Source of the DNA: Candidatus Pacearchaeota archaeon
Lineage (GTDB): Archaea; Nanoarchaeota; Nanoarchaeia; Pacearchaeales; GW2011-AR1
Assembly: GCA_002686195.1 (NCBI GenBank)
Contig: NZAS01000079.1
Coordinates: 46,507 to 76,075 of the forward strand
DNA: 29,569 nucleotides
Direction: 5' to 3'
The notes beneath the pieces were generated by a model. It did no database searches and was not told where the DNA came from. It was given only the letters and a program-made list of their open reading frames with translations. Each line of letters starts with the position of its first letter. The stretch's first letter is position 1. Made by a program: the position numbers and the translations under genes. Below, piece by piece: positions 1 to 8,600 of this stretch.

Positions 1-1955
1 TCTACACCAAACCTATCTAATGGAGAATTTACCTCATCCATAAGAAGAAACTCTAAAGATGATCCTCCATATCTGCTTGATATATCACTAAGAGCTATTC
101 TTAGCGCCAGAGAAATTCTAAACTTTTCCCCTCCACTTAAGGACTTAAAGTTTTGCAGATGACCATCTTTTCTTACTTTCAAATCTAAAGTCTCAATAAT
201 AGATGAGCCATCTGCTCCCAACCTTTGAGTTTCTAATACAATAATTGCTGGCTCATTACAAATTGACGCCAAAATATTGTTAGCAGACTTTTCAAGATCC
301 TCGATAACAGCGTCTAAAAGAATTGCCTGTATCCCACCTTTCCCGAATATTTTAGATAGCTTGTCGAACAAAGAGGCCTTCTCTAGTTTTTTGGATATTT
401 GTTTCTTATCAGCCTTCATCTTAGACTCTTGGCCCTCAAGCAAAGACACCCTCTCTGTCAATCTTCCTATCCTTTTATCTTCTTCTGATATCTTTTTAAC
501 AACTTTATCTTTTTCTTCATTTAAAGATTTTAATTTTTTTCTTAAACTTTGAAAGTCTTCATTTTTAATAGACTCTAAAATTTCTAAATTAGTTTTCAAA
601 CTAAACTCAACCTCCTGTAAGGAGGTTTCTAATTCGAGCAAGACATTTTCCGAAGTTTTTAAACTAGTTAAAATTAAATCTAATTTATAATTTAATGATT
701 CTACATTCAAATTAATATCTTTTAATTCATTATTGTCTTTTCTTATAGAAATCCATTTGTCAACTTCTTTTTCTAAAATTAAAACTTCTTTATTAGAATC
801 TTTTATTTGATCTTTATATTGACCAATTTTATTATTATGCTCTTTCTTTAATCGCTTAAACAAACTATCGTCAATCTCTTGATTACAAACATAACATTCA
901 TCAGAAGTTATATTTATATCATTAAGCGAACTAATAAGTTCTTCGGATGAGGACTTCTTAGTTTTATAATGAGAAAGCTGAGACCTAAGATCTTCTATCT
1001 TTCCTTCGGGAATATCTATTATAGACCTTCCCTTTATCTTTTTTATTAAAGCCTTTAATTTTTTATTTATATCTTTTTGATCTATATTATATTTAACTAC
1101 AACATCCTTGCTAGATTTTATCTTTCCTTCGTAAAGCTCTTTGTCTTGCTTTAAAGACTTAATCTGTTCAATAACTCTATCATATGTATCTGTATCTAAG
1201 GATTTCTTTATAACTGTATACTTTCTGCTTAACGAATCAATCTCAGAAAATAAACTCTTTTTTCTCAAGATAAGAGAATCTGATTGAATCTTTGCTTCTT
1301 TTATTTCTATTTTTGAAACTTGAAGCTTTTCAAGCACAGCATCATACTCTTCAACAGACTTCTTTAAAACTTTGCAATCCATATTTATATCTCTAGACTT
1401 CTTTCTAGAGGCCTTTTCGTAATCATCCCAACGTGATATGTCTACTATAGATTTAAGAATGTCCTTCTTTTTAGAAGGCTCGGACTCTGCAAATTCAGAG
1501 ATATCATTTTGTCTGAAATAAACTGAATTTATAAAAGTTTTGCTGTCTAACTTTATTGTTGATTCTATCTTTTCGTTTGTATCTCCCGAAGTAGAGCAAG
1601 ATATATCTTGCCACTCACCTGCTTTGTCCAGGATAAAGAATTCAACAACAGATGTCGAGTTCATTCTGCATCTGGTTCTATTGACCATATAGCTTGAATC
1701 GCCATGCTTAAACTCTAAAGTGACAGAACAAGATGTTTCTCCCCATCTTATTATATCATCCATCATTGCGGCTCTTGACTTATTAAACAAGCACCACAAA
1801 ACCCCTTCAAAGATTGCGCTCTTACCGGATCCATTTGACTTTCTGTAATCGCCTTCTGTATTTCCAATGAGAAGGGCAGAGCTAAATTTTGAAAAATCTA
1901 TTTCACTATCTTTGTGAGAAAAGAAGTTTTTCATTTTAAGATTAGAAGGTATCAT
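1..1955 (-). CDS. sbcC: SbcC/Rad50-like DNA repair ATPase (3' end cut off)
   Basis: This is the ATPase subunit of an SbcCD (Mre11-Rad50) type nuclease, which opens and trims DNA ends. Translation from the ATG at 1955 gives an N-terminal Walker A ending NGSGKS about 30-40 residues in, then an FRQND Q-loop. A long Lys/Glu-rich coiled coil is interrupted by a CYVC zinc hook (bases 885-896, about residue 354). Near the window edge are the ABC signature LSGGEKF (about 124-141) and a Walker B LEFLLMDE. About 651 codons are present and only the extreme C-terminus is missing. The start overlaps the SbcD stop as ATGA with a GGGAG upstream, so the two subunits are translationally coupled. In phages such as T4 the equivalents are gp46/gp47, used in recombination and host DNA degradation. 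Confidence 0.95.
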   Translation of the reverse strand, partial: MIPSNLKMKNFFSHKDSEIDFSKFSSALLIGNTEGDYRKSNGSGKSAIFEGVLWCLFNKSRAAMMDDIIRWGETSCSVTLEFKHGDSSYMVNRTRCRMNSTSVVEFFILDKAGEWQDISCSTSGDTNEKIESTIKLDSKTFINSVYFRQNDISEFAESEPSKKKDILKSIVDISRWDDYEKASRKKSRDINMDCKVLKKSVEEYDAVLEKLQVSKIEIKEAKIQSDSLILRKKSLFSEIDSLSRKYTVIKKSLDTDTYDRVIEQIKSLKQDKELYEGKIKSSKDVVVKYNIDQKDINKKLKALIKKIKGRSIIDIPEGKIEDLRSQLSHYKTKKSSSEELISSLNDINITSDECYVCNQEIDDSLFKRLKKEHNNKIGQYKDQIKDSNKEVLILEKEVDKWISIRKDNNELKDINLNVESLNYKLDLILTSLKTSENVLLELETSLQEVEFSLKTNLEILESIKNEDFQSLRKKLKSLNEEKDKVVKKISEEDKRIGRLTERVSLLEGQESKMKADKKQISKKLEKASLFDKLSKIFGKGGIQAILLDAVIEDLEKSANNILASICNEPAIIVLETQRLGADGSSIIETLDLKVRKDGHLQNFKSLSGGEKFRISLALRIALSDISSRYGGSSLEFLLMDEVNSPLDRFGV

Positions 1956-3121
1956 ACTTCTCCCATTATTATTTTAGCCTCTTTTAAGAGGGACTTTTTA
2001 TAGTCACTATCTATGTCTTGAGAGTTAACAAACGCCTTAAACATAGAGAAATCATCTTTTTTATTTAATATAGAATTATCTCTAACAATTCTTTTTGTTA
2101 TGGCCTCTATAGATATTCTCGAAACATGAAAGGCTCCAAGGCTGTAAAGGCTAGACTCAATAGATGCCTTGTCTATTGCCGGCAAGACCTTTTCATCTAT
2201 TAGAATCTTGAATCTAACAATTCTATCTTTCAAATCATATTCTTCCAAAGCATCTTCTAAGACTTTGCCTACATCTGCGAAACCAACGCCTGATAAATCA
2301 ATTGACTCATCTAATAAATCTCTTATAGGAAATTTGCAAAATTTTGCTTTCTTCTTTGAAATGTCATAATCTACAAAATATTTCTCAACATTTGTATCAC
2401 CAAAATTTGATCGCTCCATAGAACCCGTATATACACATACTGGTGCGTGTTTCCGCAAGACCCTAAACTGATGCAGATGCCCCATCATAGTTATGTCACA
2501 ACCCTCAAAGGCCGATGGGCTTGCCATAATTTCGGTTCCACCATAATCTGTATAGCTTCCTTCGTAAAAAAAGTTATGACCAACCGCCAGGATTGGGGCT
2601 CCATCTGTGGAGGCTGCAATCATTTCTTTAACATGCAAATCATAGTTCTTAGATTGTTCAACCACGCTTGTTCCTTCATACATCTTCCTATCTCTATAAG
2701 GGAGAAGCAGAAGGTTGACCTTCTCATTCTTTGCATTACAAACTTGCACAACCTCTGGTTCAAGCAACATTCTTACATTAGGATATTCTGTTGCAGAAAG
2801 AGAAACTATAGAGCTTGTAAAACTAGATCCGCTCTTTTTGTAATCATGATTTCCCATAATAACAAAAGTTGCAATATTCGCATTAGATAATCGCTTTAAC
2901 GCCTTATCTACAATGCTCATATGTTCAACGCTTGGATCTCTATATTCAAAGATATCACCTGTTTGAACAAAAATATCAGCCTTTGTCTTTATGGTATAGT
3001 CAATTACATGATTAAGAGTCTTCTCATAATCATCAACCCTTGTATTTCCGCCTTTACCATTAGCTCTGCCAAGGCCAAAGACGGCACCAATATGTGTATC
3101 TCCACAAACAATTATTCTCAT
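1952..3121 (-). CDS. sbcD: SbcD/Mre11-like exonuclease subunit
   Basis: This is a calcineurin-like metallophosphoesterase, the nuclease partner of the downstream SbcC. The 389-residue protein carries the family metal-binding motifs in order: GDTHIG at the N-terminus, GDIFE near residue 56, GNHD near residue 90, VGHNFF near 180 and GHLHQ near 215. The C-terminal third is more divergent, as is usual for the capping and Rad50-binding regions. The start ATG overlaps the stop of the upstream zinc-finger gene as ATGA, and an AGGAGG lies 11 bases before it. The stop overlaps the sbcC start. It probably processes DNA ends during phage recombination or replication. The family assignment is firm; the phage-specific role is inferred. 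Confidence 0.95.
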   Translation of the reverse strand: MRIIVCGDTHIGAVFGLGRANGKGGNTRVDDYEKTLNHVIDYTIKTKADIFVQTGDIFEYRDPSVEHMSIVDKALKRLSNANIATFVIMGNHDYKKSGSSFTSSIVSLSATEYPNVRMLLEPEVVQVCNAKNEKVNLLLLPYRDRKMYEGTSVVEQSKNYDLHVKEMIAASTDGAPILAVGHNFFYEGSYTDYGGTEIMASPSAFEGCDITMMGHLHQFRVLRKHAPVCVYTGSMERSNFGDTNVEKYFVDYDISKKKAKFCKFPIRDLLDESIDLSGVGFADVGKVLEDALEEYDLKDRIVRFKILIDEKVLPAIDKASIESSLYSLGAFHVSRISIEAITKRIVRDNSILNKKDDFSMFKAFVNSQDIDSDYKKSLLKEAKIIMGEV

Positions 3122-3675
3122 TTGTTTGAATACCTCCTATTTATAGCATCTTTTATTTTTCGCAATAATGCTTTTGTGCGATGTACATCGTACCTATCAA
3201 CTTCTTTTATATATCCATCTGTCTTCTTCATAAGCCTTTCTATCCAAGCAGCATCATCAGGATGTTGTTTTTGAGCATCCCTAAAACAATTAGATATTTG
3301 CAAAAGCTGTGAAAAATTCATAGCCTTTCTTTCCTTGGAAGCTTTCCCAATTTTCGTTGGATCAACAAACTCTGATAAATCATATATCGCTGTAGAAAAG
3401 TCTACAGCTTTACATAATATGTAAAAGTCAATAGCATTGTTAGACGCTCCGCATCCAAAGCAATAAAAATTATTATTTACATCATCAATATATAAAGACC
3501 CTGTTCTTTCAGAGCCATTCTTGTGTTCTGCAGATGGGCATTTACACCTGTGTGTAAAGTTCCCACTGTTTATCTGCTCCAATGATATTGAAAACTTAGA
3601 AGCTAAACTGGTTATTGTTACAGTTTTTATTATTTCTTCTTTTGAATATCTAATCAAGATAGTAACCTGTCCCAA
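3118..3675 (-). CDS. CHC2-type zinc-finger protein (primase-like fragment)
   Basis: The protein has a DnaG-type CHC2 zinc-binding domain: C44, C46 and H51 followed by FYCFGCG with C72 and C75, framed by the expected beta strands (GSLYIDD). In full primases this domain recognises template DNA and is followed by a TOPRIM polymerase domain. Here the protein ends at 185 residues in a helical, Lys/Arg-rich tail with no TOPRIM motif. It is therefore either a stand-alone zinc-finger subunit acting with a polymerase domain encoded elsewhere, or a different DNA-binding protein. The start is uncertain. The longest form uses TTG at 3675 without a good ribosome binding site; a TTG at 3657 overlapping the FtsK-like stop is equally plausible. 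It sits between a DNA translocase and SbcD. Confidence 0.8.
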   Translation of the reverse strand: MGQVTILIRYSKEEIIKTVTITSLASKFSISLEQINSGNFTHRCKCPSAEHKNGSERTGSLYIDDVNNNFYCFGCGASNNAIDFYILCKAVDFSTAIYDLSEFVDPTKIGKASKERKAMNFSQLLQISNCFRDAQKQHPDDAAWIERLMKKTDGYIKEVDRYDVHRTKALLRKIKDAINRRYSNK

Positions 3676-4745
3676 AAGGATTTCTTTTTAACTGCTGGTT
3701 TAATTTGACTTAACTCTCTTTGAACATCCTTTGCGAATGGTGCTCTAAAAAGTTTTGGTTTTGATAATGTTCCGTCCAAATACAATCCCGTTCCAACGTC
3801 TGTTATTTTCTCTGCGCCGCCGCGATCCAATATAACTCTGCTGTCAACAGCTGACGCCACCTTTAAAGCTATACGGCCTGAAAAATTTGATTTAATCAAA
3901 CCAGATATTACTCTACAAGAAGGCCTTTGTGTTGCCAAGATTATTGATACCCCCGCTGCTCTGCCTTTCTGCGCAACAAGACATAATGTTTTTTGAACAT
4001 CTTTATCTTGCAAGACTATATCTGCCCATTCATCTACGATGATTACAATCGGTTGCATTCTGCTTCTTGAGCTTATACGCTTATTATATTCTATAACGCT
4101 TCTGCATCCAGCTTTATGAAGAATGGAAAATCTAGACTCCATAATAAGCCTAACTTCTTCTATAACAAGTCCTGCATCTTCTGCTGAATTAACAATAGAC
4201 TTAACCGAAGAGAAGTCAGAATATACTCCAAACTCTACCATCTTTGGATCAATAAGATATAACAATGCATCAGACCCTATTAAGGATAGAACAAAGCTAT
4301 GCAGCAAAACGCTTTTTCCAGATCCAGTAGTTCCTCCTACTAACAAGTTTGGCAAATCATTCAAATCAATAGATAGAAGCTCTCCCAAAGAATCTATCCC
4401 TAATGCAATTGGTGCATAATGATTCTTCGCAAAAGAGTTATAAACCTGTCCGAACAAAGGCGGCTCTATCTCTTCTCTTTGAATCTCTATTCTATAGATT
4501 CCATCCTTCATAATCGGATGACCATTAGGATGAGAGTAAGACGACATAGCCATGCCTATATCTACCAAAACTCTATCCAGTCTTGACGACCTGACTCCAT
4601 TGGCTAATTTTACATCATAAATATCAAAAAATCTTTTTTTATTTAGCTTAACAGAGTTGGCTTTGATTCCGAAAGATTTGAGCAGTCTAAAAAGTTTTTC
4701 TTCCTTGTTTGGCTCAAATATCTCTATTACTTCGCTCGTTTTCAT
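3654..4745 (-). CDS. FtsK/SpoIIIE-type DNA translocase motor
   Basis: This is a hexameric RecA-like motor of the FtsK/SpoIIIE/TraB class, which pumps double-stranded DNA using ATP. The Walker A GTTGSGKS is at residues 138-145. It is followed by LYLIDPKMVEF, Walker B PIVIIVDEWAD near 232-242, and the hallmark stretch AQKGRAAGVSIILATQRPS with LDRGGAEK behind it. At 363 residues it lacks both the N-terminal membrane segments and the C-terminal winged-helix gamma domain of cellular FtsK. It should therefore be soluble and not directed by KOPS/SRS sequences. An AGGAG 5 bases before ATG 4745 fixes the start, which overlaps the upstream 72-residue gene. Possible roles are moving phage DNA during segregation, packaging or conjugation-like transfer. 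Confidence 0.9.
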   Translation of the reverse strand: MKTSEVIEIFEPNKEEKLFRLLKSFGIKANSVKLNKKRFFDIYDVKLANGVRSSRLDRVLVDIGMAMSSYSHPNGHPIMKDGIYRIEIQREEIEPPLFGQVYNSFAKNHYAPIALGIDSLGELLSIDLNDLPNLLVGGTTGSGKSVLLHSFVLSLIGSDALLYLIDPKMVEFGVYSDFSSVKSIVNSAEDAGLVIEEVRLIMESRFSILHKAGCRSVIEYNKRISSRSRMQPIVIIVDEWADIVLQDKDVQKTLCLVAQKGRAAGVSIILATQRPSCRVISGLIKSNFSGRIALKVASAVDSRVILDRGGAEKITDVGTGLYLDGTLSKPKLFRAPFAKDVQRELSQIKPAVKKKSFWDRLLS

Positions 4746-4932
4746 TCATGCTCCTTATTTCAGATAATATATCTTGCAGGGCCTCGCGGTATCCTACCAA
4801 TCCAGTATAGACACCGTTGGCGTCTGGAGCAACAGAAAATTTCTTGGATTCATCTTCCAGGTATCTTATCTTCTTTTTAACTTCCGATATCTGATCCAAA
4901 ATAAGATTTATAACCTTATTTTTAAAAGTCAT
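4714..4932 (-). CDS. Small hypothetical protein
   Basis: This 72-residue protein is of unrecognised family. The N-terminal half is a charged amphipathic helix (KNKVINLILDQISEVKKKIRYLEDE) that may form a coiled coil, and the C-terminus is polar. Its start overlaps the stop of the upstream 117-residue gene as ATGA, and its end overlaps the FtsK-like gene by 32 bases. The tight coupling supports it being a real gene and suggests that it may accompany the motor protein. Confidence 0.65.
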   Translation of the reverse strand: MTFKNKVINLILDQISEVKKKIRYLEDESKKFSVAPDANGVYTGLVGYREALQDILSEIRSMNENERSNRDI

Positions 4933-5279
4933 TTTACCTTCTGATTTTTCTTAAGTCTATTTATCTCTAGCTTCAAATCTCTTAGTTCTACTTCTAATTT
5001 TGTATTATCATCTCTTAGTTTCAAACAAGACCTTAGGGCCAATACTATTAATCCGAAGATTCCTTCTCCAGGGTTTATTCCGTCTAATTCGTCTGCAGAA
5101 ACAAGAAGTCTATTAAGAGTAGATATAACATTATTGTGATAAGCTGGAGTTTGATTGTCTGGATGAGTCTTGTCTGATAACAGCTTTTTGAAATCATTAA
5201 AAGCATTTTCTATGTTATCTTTGTTTTGTTTTTTAGAATCCATATACTTATTATTTTTCGGTAACTTTAAATCACTCAT
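4929..5279 (-). CDS. Hypothetical coiled-coil protein
   Basis: This is a protein of about 116 residues with no recognised family. The N-terminus is polar and Lys/Asn-rich, the middle holds a short hydrophobic helix (GIFGLIVLALRSCL), and the last 30 residues form a heptad-like charged coiled coil rich in Leu, Lys, Glu and Asp. I chose the ATG at 5279, which has GAGG 6 bases upstream, over the GTG one codon earlier. It overlaps the upstream gene by 8 bases and the downstream gene by ATGA, so it belongs to the same translational unit as the FtsK-like motor. Its function cannot be given. Confidence 0.7.
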   Translation of the reverse strand: MSDLKLPKNNKYMDSKKQNKDNIENAFNDFKKLLSDKTHPDNQTPAYHNNVISTLNRLLVSADELDGINPGEGIFGLIVLALRSCLKLRDDNTKLEVELRDLKLEINRLKKNQKVK

Positions 5280-5604
5280 CACAATCCTCTTTTGAAGTCA
5301 ACATAACATACAGGCCGCACATTTTATGCATCCTTATAAATGCTTGTACTTTGTGTAATCCGTCTTCATCTATAATACTAAATTGTCTATACAAAAAATT
5401 GACAATATTGACGCACTTGTTGTAGTCATAGCAGGGTGCGTCAAATAAACCACATGCATTTTCTAGAAAATTAAAAACCTTTTCTTTATCTTCTGAATTT
5501 ATATTTGATAAATCCACTATTGGATTTGCAACAGAATCGCAATATATAAAACTATCGGAATCTTTAAATCCATTACAACCTAATAAAAGATAAGTATTCA
5601 ACAT
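5272..5604 (-). CDS. Hypothetical protein
   Basis: This 110-residue acidic protein has no motif I can name. It contains several cysteines (for example the CNGF, CDS and YDYNKC positions), but not in an obvious metal-binding spacing. The start is supported by GAGG three bases before the ATG. It is the first gene after the long PKD fibre gene, with an 18-base gap, and leads into the small-gene/FtsK/SbcCD block. It could be a DNA-metabolism accessory protein or a tail-associated chaperone; neither is shown by the sequence. Confidence 0.65.
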   Translation of the reverse strand: MLNTYLLLGCNGFKDSDSFIYCDSVANPIVDLSNINSEDKEKVFNFLENACGLFDAPCYDYNKCVNIVNFLYRQFSIIDEDGLHKVQAFIRMHKMCGLYVMLTSKEDCDE

Positions 5605-5622
5605 AATCCTCGATTATAATCT

Positions 5623-8600
5623 CTATGTCAATATAAGTATTGGGTTATATACGCCGCCCATCGGTTCGCTATGAGACTTGCAATACGCCCAAACCTGATA
5701 TGCAACCGGAGCATCTTGTGGGTCCAAAGGAGGCTCGAACAATAAATAGCCATCATTTCCAGGAGTTCCTATCGAAGTGCAGAAATATTCTGAGGGACTA
5801 TCTGCGTTTCTAGTAAACAACAACTTGTGCCCTCCCTCTGCAAGAGATGCATGAGTCTGATCGAATAGGTATGGAACTCCGCCGTGCATTACTGGGGCTT
5901 GTTCTTGATTGCCGTTGAATACAAACTTATCATTTGGAACCTCAACTAGAATGGGGCTTCCTACTACTGCAAACTTCTTTTCAACTGGGGCGCTCCATGC
6001 GCCATCGTTATCAGAAACTCTTACCCTCCAATACTCATATCCTGGCCCATCTTGAGCTTGTCTTATAACAGCTGATGTAGCCTGGGTCTGTTCCCAAATG
6101 GCATTGCCTCCAAAAGCATCTAGTCTAGTGAATTCATAGTTAGCAATTGAACCATCAGTATCGGAGCTATCAGAAGCATCTACACAATACTGTTGACCCG
6201 CTGGAATATACACCTTCTCTACAACCCCTTCTTGGTCGGCAAACTTGAACGAAGCAGTCGGGGCTTCATTCGATGCCACTGCAACTGATATATCCGCTGT
6301 AACCTTATTGCTTGCAAGATCATGCTCATCTGTAACTATTAATCCGATTGTATAAGCTCCTTCTACATCTGGAGTGAATGTCGCAGAAGTATCTGTTCCA
6401 AGGCTTTCTGTAGGAACCGCGCTGCCAACGGCCACAGAGTCCAATGTCCAAGCATATGTAAGATCATCCCCGTTTGGATCGCTGCTGTTTGCTCCAGAAG
6501 CACTGACTGCAGATCCGGCTTCTGGGCTTGCTGTTATGCCATCTATTACTGCAGTAGGCTGCTGATTAGCTGCCGTAACAACTATGCCTGCTGTAACCTT
6601 ATCACTTGCAAGTCCATGTTCATCCGTAACTATTAATCCAACAGTATATGTTCCCGCTTTATCTGGAGTAAATGTCGCAGTCGATTCTGTTCCAAGGCTT
6701 TCTGTAGGAACACTGCTGCCAACGGCCACAGAGTCCATTGTCCAAGCATATGTAAGATCATCCCCGTTTGGATCGCTGCTGGTCACGCCAGAAACAGTGA
6801 TTTCAGAACCTGTCTCAGGGCCGTCTGGCAAGCCGCTTATTGCTGCAGCAGGTTGCTGATTAGCTGCTGCAGCAACTAAAGTTGCCGAAGCTTGAGTGCT
6901 AGCATATCCATGCTCATCCGTAACTGTAAGATAGATAGTATATGCTCCCTCCGCATCTGGAGTGAATGTTTGAATTGATGCATCGCTTGCTGGATTTAAA
7001 GCATTATCATTAGTTAAGCTGCTTCCATCTGGAATTGTGCCGAAGGTCCAAGCATATGTGATTGAATCACCATCTGGATCACTGCTGCCGGAGCCATCTG
7101 CCGTCACAAGAACTCCAACCTCTCCTACGTTTCCTGCAAAAGATGCTACTATTGAAGCAGCAGGCTGCTGATTTGCAGCAGAAAGAGTAAGGTCGTGTTC
7201 AGCCCATGCGGTCTCTCCATCATCATCTGTTACAGTCAGCCTAAGAGTATAATCTCCTACCGTACCTGCAGTGAACACGGCTTCTTTTATTGCGGCATCT
7301 ACAAAGCTTGCGGTATCTCCAGGTTGAGTCGTCACAGTCCAAGCATAAGTTTCAATTGTCCCATCTGCATCACCTGCTGTAGCATCCATAGTAATGCTTT
7401 CGCCTGTTTCGAGGGTTCCTGATGTTCCTTCAATAGATACGGTAGGTGCCAGATTTGCAGCAGCAACGTCTATGCTTGCCGAAGCTGGAGTGCTAGCATA
7501 TCCATGCTCATCCGTAACTGTAAGACTTATAGTGTATGCTCCTGCTACATCTGGAGTCCACGTTTGAGATGATGCATCACCTGCTGGATCTAAATCATCA
7601 TCAGTAGTGATACTGCTTCCGCCTGGAACTTCGCTAAATGTCCAAACATATGTGAGTGAACCACCATCTGGATCGTTGGTACCAGTATCAACTGCCGTTA
7701 TAAGATCTCCAACCTCTCCGTTGCCTGCAATTGATATTACTACTGCAGCAATGGGTTGCTGGTTGGCCGCAACAACATTAAACGTCTTAGATATTTCTGC
7801 GCTATCAATACTTCCATCATTAACCTTAAGTTTAACAACAACAGCTTGACCTGTAAGATCTGCAGTAGCGATTGTAAATGTGTCAACATCTCCTTCATCA
7901 TCCTGCACTTCGCCACCTATAGACCAAGTCCATATCTTCTGCAGAACATCTCCATCAACATCGGCTGATCCAGAGCCATCAACTGTGACTGTTTCAGAGA
8001 CAGTAACATCATCACCATCATTAACTGCAACGCCTCCATCCTGTATGCTCAATTGAATATCTGGAACTCCAGCATTGTTAGACGCCTGCTCTTGCCCTGA
8101 CTGAGCTGCACCTCCACAACAAGCGATAACAAACCACTCATTTGGTTCTCCAAGGCCTCCTTTTAAGCATGTAAGATGATAAGAAGCACCATATTCTATA
8201 GTCAAATCATCCGTATCTCCATCTATTTGAGTTCCTGGAGCAGTTTGGTCTGGCTTCAAAGCAATTGAAACTTCTTCGTTTGAACCATCCTTGGACATAT
8301 TTTTTATCCAAAAATTGTTACCATCATCCCATTCAGTTGGATTTCCCGGAGCGGTTGGAAGAAGAACCTTTCCAGGCCCACCGGCCTGAGGCCCATTCTG
8401 CCCATGAATAACCAGCAACTTACCATGATCTGCTTTTTCTATAAGAATGTCTGGCGTACCATTCTGCCAATTTGTTTTCTTTGGCTGAACATTATTTGTT
8501 ATTGTATCATCATAATAAACATCTCCAGTGGCATCTTCCCACACCATAACATAGCCAGTTTTTTTGGTTAAATCATTAAGACGAAGAGGGGGATCTCCAG

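Noticed and set aside
2447..2890. 147-codon plus-strand open frame
   Set aside because: It is antisense to the SbcD motifs and is a by-product of that coding sequence.
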